Shown piece after piece: positions 1-11,838 of a stretch of DNA of 64,000 nucleotides. The position numbers and the translations under genes were made by a program. The notes below the pieces were generated by a model that had not been told where the DNA came from, did not search any database, and was given only the letters and a program-made list of their open reading frames with translations. The stretch lies in assembly GCA_021029095.1 (NCBI GenBank), contig JAJOHG010000001.1, forward strand, positions 2,294,001-2,358,000, given 5' to 3'. Source of the DNA: Phellopilus nigrolimitatus (Eukaryota > Basidiomycota > Agaricomycetes > Hymenochaetales > Hymenochaetaceae). Position 1 is the first letter of the stretch. Each line of letters opens with the position of its first letter.

Positions 1-2
1 CA

Positions 3-588
3 GAAAACACCGGTGCACCAAAGCCGATTTCCGAAAAGGATGTTGTCAAGAATACAGGCAGGAAGAGGGAGGCACTGAAGCTCTGGGGCCTTTCGCTGGG
101 AATGACGCTTGACCTGATAGCTTACATGAAGCCATCTTCATCCTCGTTCGCGGAAGACTATCCGCGGGATGAGGTAACAGGATTGGGGACAAGCATTGCA
201 CCGAGTATGACGTGGGTTGAACATCTTTACACCTCATTAGAAATACGGAGCTGAATTCTTCCCAACAGATCCGTGTTCCCTCGTTTCTCTTATCCTGACG
301 TCAACTTCTGGATCTGGGTTTTCGGTCGGAGGTATCGCGAGGTTTTGCGTAGTTGGGAGGCAAGTGCGAGAGCCGGAGGTGCTAACGACAGGAGGTACGA
401 CCTCTGCCCTATTTTATTTATTATATACAAGGCCTTACATTGTTCGATTACAGAATTAACTGGATCGGCACAGCAGTGAACCAGTATTATGCGGCGGTGC
501 GTAAAGCGCTCGTCGTTGTCCTTGTCCTCCGTGCCATTGGTATCTTGATTGGCCTCAGCGTTGGGACTTGGTGGCTTTTCTCTCAGTG
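3..588 (+). CDS. 3' end of an unidentified membrane protein (partial)
   Basis: The 5' part lies outside the window. Three exons join in frame: about 3-173, 241-394 and 432-588, ending in TGA. The first intron (174-240, GTAACA...TTAG) is phase 0. The second (395-431) is only 37 nt, short for this genome, so that junction is tentative. The joined tail has a hydrophilic stretch, a glycine/serine-rich segment and a final hydrophobic helix of about 20 residues (ALVVVLVLRAIGILIGLSVG) just before the C-terminus (WWLFSQ), suggesting a C-terminal membrane anchor. I do not recognise the family, and no catalytic motif is visible. It converges on the Ugo1-like gene downstream. Confidence 0.55.
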
Positions 589-949
589 AGATCATTTACT
601 GGACCTGCATCCACATGTTCGTACTAGGGAGTATGAGAACGATACGTGTCTTCTTTGATTGCATTTTTCATCACTTGTGTTTCTGTTGTACCATCCAAAC
701 ATCCTCCGCGCAGTCTTTAAAATTTTTGCTTTCATTCTGGATATCTTTTTGCTGTCCCAGCGGTGGATGATTGGTACGCATAACCCGTACTATTACATAT
801 CCTAATATCACTGGGAAGGTGACATTAAAGAATCAAGTGTGTTGAAAGTTTCAATTGCGAGAGAATTATGATACAAGTACTATGTTTGAAGGGAAAACCG
901 TAAGGAAATGAATGGCTACTTCAAATTCCAATCTCCGAGTTGTCTACTT
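589..949. other. convergent 3' intergenic region
   Basis: This is AT-rich sequence between two convergent genes, presumably their 3' untranslated regions. No conserved ORF, RNA gene or repeat was seen. Confidence 0.5.
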
Positions 950-2568
950 TTACAGCTCAGTCCATCCGCCACCTTCATTTGGCTCCGCAGCGAACAACGA
1001 CAATACGAAAATGATGACACTCGCGCCCGCACGCATTCCGAGTCCACGATATAGCTGCCCGATACCTGTGTTCTTCAGCCAGCTCTCCTCCTGCACACCC
1101 ACCTCCTCTGTTCCTTCTTTACCTTTGCCCTTCTCCTGTACTCGTGATGCTCGGCGCTCGCGTTTGCGTCGGCGCAACGGCAAGTCCGAGCGCTCTTCCG
1201 CAAGGATCGAGTACAGTGTATCGACAATTCCCGCATACGGGCGGGAACGAACCTCGACGCATGTTGCCAGCACGGGTGCCATCCCGCGCGGCTGGACCTG
1301 CAGGCGGCGACGGACAGTCTCGACGGGGAGCGTGACGAGGAGACTAACACACGCGCCACCGAGCTGCGCTAGCGCCCAGAGGAGTGGATGTGTATCCTCC
1401 ACGACAGATGTGCCAAGGACACGCGAGAAGAGGCGTGCGCAAAAGTGCGGTGCGGCCGCGGCGACGAGTGGGGTAAGTGTGCAGTCGAGGAGCGTAGGGT
1501 AGAGCAGATTAGGATGGAGGTAAAGCCCGCGAAAGCCGCCCTCGTGCAGCAGGATGTGATTGAGTGCGTCAAGCGGTCCCGTGTAGCGCCGGTGTTTCGA
1601 GACGGACGTCTGTACGATTAGGCGCGTGCGTATGAGATCGAGTGGGGATAGAAGGAACCCTGTGACGAGTTTGGAGGCGACGGGGAGGAGAAAAGGATGT
1701 GCACGTGCAAATACGGTAGGAGACGGGGCGATAGAGACCGTTGTGAAGACAGAGGTGAGGATAGAGTGTATTATGGGCTGTAATGAGGATTCAAGGAACG
1801 TCTTTACGCAGCCTGTAGCGGTACCTGAAACAGAGTGGCTCAGTATCCAAAACCTTATGGAAGAAGGTCGCGTGAAGAGCATGCGTACCTTTCCAAAGAG
1901 CAAGCCACCCTTCAGGCTTCCAGCGCGTAATTTCTTTGATCATCTGCCAGACGCCATCGACGCTGCCGGGAGGAAGGACCCAATCTGGACGCGTTGCGTT
2001 GTCGGACACGTTATAGCGGACGACATAACCGCGATCATCTGTCGGTCGCGGAGTATTGACGCGCGACGTTGTCTCAGTTTCATCAACAAAATAGCTATCT
2101 TCATTTTCTGCAGAAGACTCGTCGCTAATCTGGAGACGCGCTGTCAAATTTGAGACATCCTGGGAAAACGGAACGCACACTCACCTCCTCTTCTTCATTC
2201 GGAACGAGCTCCGTATCTTCCGCAGCAACGGCATCCCTCGGGACGTACTGGACTTGCAATAGGGTTTTGCCAACTTCCAAAGGGTTTTCGACAGCAGCAC
2301 TAAGATATTGAAGGATAGCTGAAGCTGCTGCGGCGCGGAGGAGAGCCATCGCATTCGGGGCCGAGGGTTCAAATATAAGATCTGGAGAAAGCTCATAGAT
2401 GGAGTTGGGCCGAGGACGAGCAGACCATTGGTAGGTCGGCTCTACGTCTACAGCTGGAGGTGCAGGAGTGGAGGCGGAGGCATTTGATGGCGGGACAAAG
2501 GACCAGCTCGTGGGCGGAGTCGAGTACGAGTCTCGCAGAGAGCCAGTGCCTATAGTGCCTGTGCTCAT
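950..2568 (-). CDS. UGO1: Ugo1-like mitochondrial carrier-fold protein (mitochondrial fusion factor)
   Basis: The protein keeps mitochondrial carrier signatures: NPLEVGKTLLQVQYVPRD in the first repeat, PLDLIRTRL in the middle and PVETVRRRL in the last. The order and the motif WKPEGWLALWKG followed by a CVKTFLESSLQPIIHS-like helix resemble fungal Ugo1, an outer-membrane carrier-fold protein that links the fusion GTPases Fzo1 and Mgm1. Inferred exons on the minus strand are 2568-2185, 2129-1889 and 1812-950. For the first intron a 25-nt option and a 55-nt option (2184-2130, phase 0) both use the GTGAGT donor; the 55-nt one has normal size. A charged, basic loop sits before the last helix. The start is chosen at MSTGTIG (2568), although an in-frame ATG lies 10 codons upstream. 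A different SLC25A46-like or carrier assignment remains possible. Confidence 0.75.
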
Positions 2569-2806
2569 TGCTCGCTCATAAAAATGGACGACGGCCAATC
2601 GTAGTGTACGGAACAGGGAGCGTCAACTCCGACGTCGTTTGCTCACACAAGTCGCTCACGTGACCGAAAGCCGTACCCGCGCCTTACGCCGGATCGCCGT
2701 GAAACGTTGTCTATCGACATCAGTCGAAGGCGCTAACCGCACTCTCGCTCATTATCTTTGCTGTGGCGCCCATCTCCTGGCCGTGAAGTTCAATAGAAGA
2801 TTCGAC
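2569..2806. promoter_or_regulatory. divergent promoter region with an E-box
   Basis: These 238 bp separate the Ugo1-like and SET genes, which are transcribed away from each other. A CACGTG core (2657-2662, in TCACGTGA context) is the type bound by bHLH factors such as Cbf1. No TATA box is obvious. Function is inferred from position only. Confidence 0.35.
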
Positions 2807-5800
2807 ATGCAACGTGTAGCGCCTTCTCCCGGGCCAGGCTGGGAAGCTCTTCACGGTTTGTTTGTGTATACCTCTTGCGTCTGTCTACAGCTAATGCATT
2901 GCAACAAAGAGCCAGAATCTTCATCTGCCGATGAGGTCGAGGATGAATTAGCACCATCTTTGTCGCGCTCTTCCGGGAACTCAGTCAACTCAAATCCAAA
3001 TACTCCCCGACCATCTGCGAGCACTCACAAGTCTTCGCAGTCCGCTTCAACGTCTCGTTGGCTCCAAGGTGCAGAAGCCGAAGCTGTACGGAGTGCCAGT
3101 ACCAAGGCCGCACAGGACGGAAAACAGCCTTACCCTGGAATGCAGAGCGTCTGGAGGGCGGCAAACTTGTCACCACCAACTCAAATTCGGATGGAGACCA
3201 GACCCACCGTGATAAACCTTACTCGACCTGGTCCAGACCTTTCTGCCGCGCCTTTCAGCCAATCTTCGGTGAGCTTATCACGAGGTGTATAAGAATTATT
3301 ACTGACGAGTCGTACGGTCGCTCTCTGTGCTACTCAACAGGTTGCACGTAAGTCTTCGGGAAACCAGAGACCGAAATTCTCTACCGCGAAGTCGTCTTCC
3401 GCTTCTGTTGTCTCTAACAAAACGTCCACATCGGCTCAGGCGAGTATTGGCGTGCAGTAATGATTTTCAATTTGAGTTACTTAGTAAGTATCGTGACTAA
3501 CAGGCCTCCTCGTCTTTCGTGCAGCCACATGCACAAAACACGGCGGCTAGCTCCGCGCCAGGTCCCTCTCGGTCTGAAGTGAGCCATTATTTCGCCTGCG
3601 CATTCCTGACCTCAGTAATAAGGCGGCATCGGCAGTCTACATCGATTTTGCATAGAGACAAAGGAAAGGCCAGGGAAAGCTCTTCGTCAGAATCTGACGC
3701 TCCGTTCCGCCTGGTAAGTAATTGAAGTTGTCTTTGTTCATATTTCATAAATAAACTCGGTCCCCCCACCCCCAAAGTCACAGAAAACGGTATGGAAGAG
3801 TGCAGAGAAGGTATGCTGGAAAACTGCTATCGTTTTTCAGAAGAGGGGCACCTGATGATTGTCTCTTGTCATAAACCTGCGTTCTCACAGGCAAGGCCAT
3901 TTTTTCTCCTGCTGGAATAAAATCCGAAGGTCTAATGGTTACCACTGCGCAGCCCAAATCGAGGCAAAGAAAGGAAGAACTGGAGAGCGATGGATCTGAC
4001 TTCCCAGCCACAATTTCTCGGTCCTTTCGCAAGCCTGTTAGTAAGGACAAGAGTTCGTTTAAGGAAAATACTAGGACCTGTCGGTTTAATCTCCTATACG
4101 TTTCTGCGGTTCGGTGTGCTTATTAATGATCTGCATTCCTCCTTTACAAAAAAAGCAGCAATATCGTCATCGTCGCAATCAGTGAGGAAAGATGTGAAGA
4201 AAATCACCACTGAGAAAGTGAAAGCAGCCTCTGGAGGAACTTCTGATTTTCGTTAGCTTTTCCACCAATTTACTTCGTACGATTTGTCTGACGGAAGTAT
4301 GTTCTTAGCAAATACGGATGCCGCACCGTCTTCTCGACCAACCAGACAATTCAAAGACCGCGAGGAAGTGCGAAAAAATGCTACTGAAAAGCTGAAGAGC
4401 ACGGGGAGCCACAACTCTAGCGCAGGATTACCGTTTACGCAGCCAAAACAAGCTGCAAGCAGTGGTTCAGGACGTATTCCCCCTTCGACGCAGCCGACCT
4501 CTACGAACCTCCCTGCAAAGCCCATCGTCTCGATGTCTGCTACACAACCAAATCCCAAGAGTAAGGGCTCTTTGCTAAACACATATTAATTTGCTGACGG
4601 CAGAATACATACCTCTTTTATTCGCATTACTTTCTCCCTGACCGTTTGAACAGAGCGCCGCGAGACAATCGCGACCGAGACAACCGCGCCAGAACCGATT
4701 GTGATCCTTTCTTCGGATGAGGAGGCCTTGAAACATATCGACTCGAAACGCAAAAGCCAAAAAAGCCAAAAACATGCCCTACCCCAAATTAAACCCAGTG
4801 TTCAGCCCGGCGACCTGGAAGTTATTGATCTGAGCCGCGACGAGTCGCCACCCCTTGTGCGGCAAGCGCCACGGAAGTCAAAATTTTTGAAGAAGGGGAT
4901 GCGCAAGACGCTGCCAAAGAATTTTAAACCGCTCGGCTCCGAACATGTGATTGAACTGTCCTCATCGGACGAGAACGTCGGCGTGCCGAAGGCCGTTGCT
5001 AACGGGCGTACGGGTTCTAGTGCGTCGACTGTGGCTGTTGCACGATCTTCAACTTCTCAAGTGAACAGAAGTACAACCTCCGAGTCGATTCCATCTACAC
5101 ACACTGGTACAGAGGGGGCGATTGTGCAAGATTCTGAACCTCGGATCTCACAAAATGTGTCTGGGCCTACGCCTGCTTCACCAGCGTGCACGTCTGCTCC
5201 CGGTGATCTTGCGTCGAATGCGCATATTGCTCAACCGTCCGAGCCCACTTTGTCTACATCATTCGCTATGCCGGAAGCCATAGTCCTTGATGACTTTGAC
5301 CCCATGCCCGAAGTTGAGCTTGCGATCGGTGACGTTGATTTGGGAAGCTCGAGCACAGACGCGCCTACCGCACCTACCGCATCGAGCAGCGTCGGAATAC
5401 ATTCAGAAAAGACCATTCAAGGTGATGACTTATCTGTGAAACTTCATGTGGTTGATCACTGATGCTCGGCCCCTTGTTTATGAAAAACAGCTCCGCTTGA
5501 GGATGAGCACCGCTCATTGTTGAGCCCAGTCCAATTCGCACATGCCCTGCGCAGCCCGCCAGTGTCTGCTCAGGATTTGCACATGTCTGACGATGTGAAT
5601 GAGGTGGTCCTACTAATTGGCGACACCTCTCCGACTCCAACACACGCACTAACCAATGTGGAGAACTCGTACAAGGCACCAGATGCTGAGGACATCGAGA
5701 GGACGTCGCAACGTTTTCCCGAAGCTGTTGAAGCAACACCCCGCCAGCCACCGACACTGACACAGCAGTTGAAAGAGCTGGACTTGGCTGGTGTTCAAGC

Positions 5801-8800
5801 AAAACCGGCAGGAGTAAATGAGAGCAGCAGCCACGCCACAACTTCGGGAGTGCCTCCGTTCGGACCGCCCGTAACGCCCAAACCGAAGACATCTCAGAAA
5901 CAGACATCGTCCCGGTCTATTTCGCCTGGGGCGATGAATCTGCCCCCACCAGAGCGCAATATGTTCGGGTTCTACCAGGGACCGAAAGCACAGGGACAGA
6001 CGCCCGGAGCTCAGCCGGTATCGTCGCCCTCGACGGAGAGCAAAGAGGCCGATGTTAGACGCAAAGTGGTGCCGCCTACGCCTTTGAGAAAGGTATCAGA
6101 GCTAGTTCGTAAGCTAGACAATGTGGCTGCCTTGAAGCTCTCTGAACCGAGTCCTTCACGCGAGTCGATGCCCAGGAGTGACGCTAATAATCAGCTCTCC
6201 GTTTTGTCTTTGGCTCAGAAGAAGGATGATGCGTCTATACTGGAACCGGAAACTACTCGCGAGCATGCTACACCAGAAAGATTTCGCACAGTCACAGAAC
6301 CGCCGTCTTCGAGCGCTGTGCAAGATATGCCGTCTTCGAGTTCTGTGACTACTGCGCCGTCTTCGAGTTCTGTGACTACTGCGCCGTCTTCGAGCACTGC
6401 GAAAGCTGCGCCATCTCCAAGCACTGTGCAAGTTGTATCCGGAAGTTTATCCATGCCAGTGCGCGACAGGTCCTTGTCTCCTCGTTCCGCTGCTCGACTG
6501 CGGATCCCTGACCCGCTGCCGCCACGTCCACTTCTTGCTGGTCGCTCACTCGGCGGGGGCCGCTCTCTGAAAGATGTCATCAACGAGAGGCGAGCTACGG
6601 ATGCGTCGCTCTTAGGGACATCACTTGTCTATGCACCGAAGCTTGAGTTGGCACGGAAGAAGCTGGCGCGTGACATCGGCACGCCTGCGACTACTCCCAG
6701 CAAACCTGATTTTGCCCGCGACGACGCGACGAAGGCGAGAGAATCGTCTCGGCTACTGAAGGAGCTTCTTCCAGGTCTATCTACAAACTCGAGCACGATG
6801 CCGCCGTCAAGATCCGTTTTTATAAAGGAGACGGGTAAGTTGACGACCTTTTCTCTTTTTGTTATTAATACATATTGACATCTTTCTTTTATAAGGTCCA
6901 GCTGGTCAAGGCAGGCCCAAACCAACATTGTCTTCAAGTATATCGGCATCCGCGAGTCCGAGTCCTAGTCCGGGGAAGCCGAAGTCGAAGGGTGATCTCG
7001 GTGATATCAAGAAAATTATGGCGGAAGCAGGGCGTAAACAGCATTCTGGGACTGTTTCAGTGGCAATGCAAAAAAGCACTGTCCCTCCCATACCTGAGCA
7101 AGTCATTTCAGACACGGATTTGCCAGAGGCGGCGAAAATGCATGTGGAGAAAGATACGATTTCTTCGGTATGTCATATTTTTGGAGTCTGCTTTGATTCT
7201 TATTTTATTTTATTCTTCTCACCCTCCCATATATTTCAGATACATGCTGCCAGTGATACGTCAGTGTCGACTGCGGATGAACAAGATCTATTGATGCCTG
7301 ACAGTACATTCGCGGCCCAAGCAAAGAGACTTTCGTCTCCACAGATCGTTGAGACTATTCCTCTTTCCCAAACTCACGTTGCCAATGATAGGGCGCGGTC
7401 GGTTACCAGTGAACAAGATTTAGTTTCCTCAAATACTAAAGTCACGACCCAAGCAAAGAAGGTTTCACCTGCACAAATCGTCGAAAGTACTCTTGTCTCT
7501 GAAGCCCATATTGTCAGTGATCTCCCACAGTCGACTGCGGGTGAACAAGGTTTAGTGGACCCTAAGACTAAAAACACGACGCACGTAGAAGGACTTTCGC
7601 CATCGGCTGAAAGAAGTCGGAAGCGTTCGAGGTCGTCTTCGCAGAGCTCTTCGAATCAGCGCAGTAGCCGAATGCAGGGCGACGATGACTCACGCAGCTC
7701 GTCAAAACGACCTCGTATCGAAGATACGCACTCTGATAATTTAGCAAACGTGACATCAGCAGAAGTGTCTTTCTCGCCCAAGCAGGGCCGTTGCTCATCC
7801 GCGTCGTCGCGACGTTCTTGCAGTCGTTCCTCAACATCCACTGTCGATCCGATTGACATTTTGGCCGTTCGGTCGGATGATGAGCAGGATCCGTTACTCG
7901 AGCAGCCACACTCACCAGTCTCTGACCTTACGGTAGCAGTCGACGCAATTGCCATTATCCCCAAGCCTGTCGACGTCAATCGATATTTCGTCGAACGCGA
8001 TTACGGACTTCAGTATAAGCTTGCTAGGGACCTTCCGCATGAACTGCAGGACGAGATTAACGCCACTCCAGAATGGGCTCAGAACCCGGACGTACTTCAT
8101 CAAATATTCGAGTCAACCATTAGAAATAACACAACCCATGATGAGCCCGAAGCACCGTACATACGGGTCATCAACAACGTAGACGAGGAGGCGACTCCCA
8201 AGTTCGAATTTTATTACACGAATTTTCTATGGCACGCAGACGATGTCCCACCCCCCGAATATGCGAGCCTTAAGGGCTGTGATTGCATTGGGAAGTGTGA
8301 TCCAAATTCGAAAACATGTGCATGTTTAAAGCGCCAACGTGAGGCATTCGTTAAAGGTGGTTATGATTTGAATGGCTTTATCTATAATGAGAAGGGTCGA
8401 CTAAGAGTTGAAGGGTTCCCTATCTTTGAATGCAACGATGCATGTGGTTGCACGGACGATTGCAGAAATCGAGTAAGTCGATGGTCTTAGTTTATATATG
8501 CGATTGCTCACGATAATTTCCAGGTCGTGCAAAATGGACGAAAATGCCACGTTGACATAGTCAAAACTGCGAAGAAAGGCTGGGGTACGTTGTGTTTGTG
8601 CTCTTATCGTTTGGTTTGATGAAGCCGCTAATTGCTTATAGGTGTTTTTGCTAGCAAAAAGATTCCTAAAGGAACATTCATTGGCATCTACTCCGGTGAA
8701 CTTTTGGCAGAGGAAGAGGCCGAAGAGCGCGGAATGTAAGTCGCTGTGGCTTATTGTCAGTTAACCTTCCTTGACCCTTCCTTGATGAAAGGGTGTACAA

Positions 8801-9407
8801 CAAAGTCGGGAGGACATACCTGTTTGACATTGATTTCTGGTACCTCCCGCAAGATGCTGCGAGGTATTGTGTGGACGCTTTTCATGCTGGAAATGTACGT
8901 GTGCAGAGAATTGTCTTGTTCTTTACTCTAAACTTGTCTTTGCCTTATACAGTTCACTCGATTTCTGGTGAGCATACCGAGGGACAAATTCCGAAAAACT
9001 CTGCTAAACATCTAGTTCTCTAAAGAATCATAGCTGTGATCCGAATTGCCGGATTAATGCCTGTCACATCAATGATGCATGTCTGGAGAAGGCTCTACTA
9101 ACAATATTTTCTCTCAAAGACATCAATGCTGGGGAAGAATTGTGTTTTTCGTACGCTGGAGATGAAGGCGACGATGACAAAGGGCAAACAGCCGTCATGG
9201 ATAGCCCGGTACGTTTGTCAAACCTACTACATTTGTTCACCTTCTCAAGTTCGTACTATTTTTTGTTTTTATTTCTAGGGTAAGAAAGCGACCAAGCAAA
9301 CGGATGAGGTGTATCGAAAGTGTGAGTGTGGGGCACCAAACTGTAGGGGTGTGCTCTTCTCAGCTTCCGACGATGAATCGGAATCTGCAGATGGAGACGA
9401 GGAGTAG
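2807..9407 (+). CDS. histone H3K9 methyltransferase, SUV39/Clr4/DIM-5 type, with a very long N-terminal region
   Basis: The catalytic C-terminus is clear. A cysteine-rich pre-SET region begins GCDCIGKCDPNSKTC (about 8277) and continues with FECNDACGCTDDCRNR. The SET domain follows with KGWGVFASKKIPKGTFIGIY, the pseudoknot motif FTRFLNHSCDPNC (split by an intron ending near 9028) and GEELCFSYAG. A post-SET Zn motif KCECGAPNCRG lies near the end, before the TAG at 9405. These are hallmarks of H3K9 methyltransferases that make heterochromatin. About 4.5 kb of the gene encodes a serine/proline-rich, probably disordered region with acidic SSDEE/SSDEN patches, nine-residue repeats (6303-6437) and three 44-residue repeats (7243 on). 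I see no chromodomain. At least twelve introns are needed; those between 3,300 and 4,700 are the least certain. The start (2807 or in-frame 2894) is uncertain, and the region before about 4,700 could be a separate upstream gene. Confidence 0.85.
6303..6437 (+). repeat. 27-bp coding minisatellite, five units
   Basis: Five consecutive 27-bp units encode nine-residue repeats within the SET protein: PSSSAVQDM, PSSSSVTTA twice, PSSSTAKAA and PSPSTVQVV. The two central units are nearly identical at DNA level, suggesting recent slippage. The array keeps the reading frame. Confidence 0.9.
7243..7596 (+). repeat. three 132-bp tandem coding repeats (44 residues each)
   Basis: Units start at 7243, 7375 and 7507 with exact 132-bp spacing; the third is truncated. 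Each begins H(A/V)(A/V)xD, then EQ(D/G)L(L/V), then a (Q/H)(A/V)(K/E)xxSPxQIVE-like stretch. They lie in the disordered N-terminal part of the SET protein and have diverged well at DNA level, so the duplication is older than the 27-bp array. Confidence 0.85.
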
Positions 9408-9704
9408 GGACGAGGAGTAGGGCCCCGGGGTGTACAACTTCCATACACATTTTCCATTTCTTTATTATGAATGTCAAGTATCTATAATCCTTCTATTGTA
9501 GATCCACTGTCGCTCAGATAAGCTTGTGTACGCAAGTGTTCTAATCATGTAACAGGCTACGTATCTGCGAACCTATCTGTAGACTTGTTCAGTGCACTGC
9601 GCATATTTGCATTAGCATAGCACGGTAACCAAATAAATACGGAATAAGGAAATATTGCTGCATGCCTAAAGCTAAAGGACCAACCTCCCAGTAATCTTCA
9701 CACC

Positions 9705-10766
9705 ATGGAGCATGTTGATGAATGGCATCACGACAACTACATACTTCCAAGAAACGAAGACGAGCGGCGAAGGCGAGTCCAGGCGTTTATAGACCTTGCG
9801 ACGTCTTCCATAGTCATTTAACTGGGGACGTTGACAGACTGGATGCCCAGCACGAATATTTGATGGAGACGGTTTACCAAGGCTGCTTCTACGAGAAATC
9901 ATATTACGGCGAAGAAATGTGCTTTGAAGCACGTGTCATGGACGTCGGAACGGGAAGCGGTGCGAGTTCTACAGAAGTCTCGAGAATGCATTCGTGACCG
10001 TCGTATTTATATTGTCATTTCAATCCCAGGTGCATGGGCTCTCGACTTCTACAAATCCCTAAACTGGCCAGACACATCTATCGAATTGTACGCCTCGGAT
10101 GTCTCATCGGCACTCTTCCCGCGCAGTCCACTGAAAGGTTTCCTTCGGTTCGATGAGAAGTCGGCGCTGGACCTCGCGAGCGGTGTCGAAGGACGAAAGT
10201 GGCACGCGTCCTGGAATTTCGTCCATCAGCGTCTCCTCTCTTGCGCATTGACGATCACCGAGTGGCCTATTGCGCTTTCTCATGTCTTCTATGTCCTGAA
10301 TAATCTAGGCGTCCTCCAACTTGTGGAACTTGCCTGGGACCAACTTCCAGCTGCTGCCGGTGGCATGGAGGAAGCCACTGATGCGCTTGAGATGCTGCAA
10401 CAGGCAGTACTTACACTATTCAGGAGACGCAATCTTCTTGTTGACAACGGTTGGCAGCTTCCCGCCATGCTCAAAGAAGTGGGTTTCAAAAAGATTGTAA
10501 TAGAGGAACGCGAGGCGCCAGTCGGCAAAGGGGCGGGAGAAATTGGCCGCAGAGGATCGGAGAATTTCAACAAGATGTTCAAGAACTTAGGGGAAGCCGT
10601 GATGAAGGAAGGCGGGCTTGGGATGTTCCAGTCCGAAGCAGATTACCTGGCATTGATCGACAAAGTTGAACAAATATGGGATGAAACGAGCGACTGCTAT
10701 TTCACTTTCCGCGTCATTTGTGCTACGAAGCTTTCAACTTCAACTCAGGAAAAGCAGCCGACTTGA
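9705..10766 (+). CDS. SAM-dependent class I methyltransferase
   Basis: Three inferred exons (9705-9772, 9838-9959, 10030-10766) give a start MEHVDEW, then YILPRNEDERRRLDAQHEY. Motif I follows as VMDVGTGSGAWALDFYKS, the SAM-binding glycine loop, and an acidic strand-2 end (IELYASDVS). The layout matches the LaeA-like/UMTA family of fungal small-molecule methyltransferases. The substrate cannot be told from sequence. The first intron must use a GC donor (AG|GCGAGT at 9773) to restore the family motif across the junction, because no GT donor gives an open frame. The second intron (9960-10029) is canonical. The length of about 308 residues suits the family. Confidence 0.8.
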
Positions 10767-11101
10767 TTACACTAAATATTTTAGCAATAACATTTTTTTT
10801 CATATCTTATAAGCGCACGCACCAAATTCCAGACGACGCTGGCTTAATATTGCAGCCTCGAGCACAAGACAAGTAACAAAGAACGTCAAAACTTCGACGT
10901 GTATGATCCACTGTAGCTGCTTGCTGCAATATTCACTTTCACTCTAACAAAAAGGCTCATCCTGATGTTGAATAGTTCAAGTATTGGGTAATTGCAGATG
11001 GCAAAATGTCCTGTCCCGTCCACAAACGAATAAAATTCTTCTCGGCGAAAACCATCCGCTTATTCTATTGAAATGCACACTCAGGGACACTACACAGATT
11101 C
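10767..11101. other. convergent 3' intergenic region
   Basis: Presumed 3' untranslated regions of the methyltransferase and the OSCP gene, AT-rich with a T-run at 10792-10799. No other feature was seen. Confidence 0.5.
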
Positions 11102-11838
11102 TTAAGATCCTATTAGCCTCACGTTATAAAATTGAAGAAAACTGAGCTCACGTTGGAGGAGAGAGTTGAGCTTGGTGACTCTCGAAGCAACACTGAGGTC
11201 GATCGTCTTGTCGCCTACATCCAACACAATTCCACCCAGCACCGAGGGGTTAACCTAGTTTGCGATAATTAGCAGGTGATCACATCCATAAAATAGTCGC
11301 AAACACGTACCTTGTTAGAAACCTTCAGCGACTTCGCCTGCTTCCCAGCCTCGGACTGTTTCAGCGCCGCTTCCAGCTTCGAAAGAACGTCCTTCGCGAG
11401 AGGCGACGCAGAGGTAACGACGACGTCCAACTCCCCCTTATACTTCGCGACCAGCTCGTTGAAGCCTTCGATGACATCGGGCGTCTCCACGAGGCGGCCA
11501 TTCTCGGAAAGCACGGAGAACAGGTTCTTCGTCACGTCGCTCACGGGTTCCTTTGCTCCCTTCGTGCTGGCATTGAAAAGCACTTCGAGGCCCGACGAGC
11601 GATCCTTCAAGGAAAGCAGTGGGTTCGCGACGAAGGCACTCAGCGCAGGCGATTCCTTGAGGGACGCCGCAATAGCGGAGAGTTCGCTTTGCACTTTAGT
11701 GAGCGTCGCGGGCGACTTCGCAAGCGCTGCTTTGTAGGCGGCTTGGGAGTACTTGAGAGCAATGGAGTGGGCATTGCGACGCCCGACCTGGGTGCGGGCG
11801 GCGGCGGCGACGAGAGGGCGGGAAGACGTCGCCAACAT
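11102..11838 (-). CDS. ATP5: mitochondrial ATP synthase OSCP subunit (Atp5)
   Basis: OSCP is the delta-type peripheral-stalk subunit that ties F1 to the stator of mitochondrial ATP synthase. The start MLATSSRPLVAAAARTQVGRR is a good presequence (arginine/alanine-rich, no acids). The body has the helical OSCP N-domain (YSQAAYKAALAKSP, LFSVLSENGRL) and the C-domain motif GGIVLDVGDKTIDLSVASRV, encoded mostly in the last exon. One clear intron lies at 11255-11310 (phase 0). The 3' end is uncertain: reading on gives a TAA at 11102, but CAAC|GTGAGC near 11152 could be a further donor leading to a short last exon. The longer upstream ORF start is rejected because the presequence begins at 11838. Confidence 0.88.

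Noticed and set aside
2160..2184. A 25-nt intron in the Ugo1-like gene as the sole splice form
   Set aside because: A 55-nt option with the same donor and phase fits the usual intron size better.
6156..6431. A minus-strand, arginine/serine-rich ORF opposite the SET gene
   Set aside because: It is the antisense of the 27-bp repeat and has no independent start context or homology.
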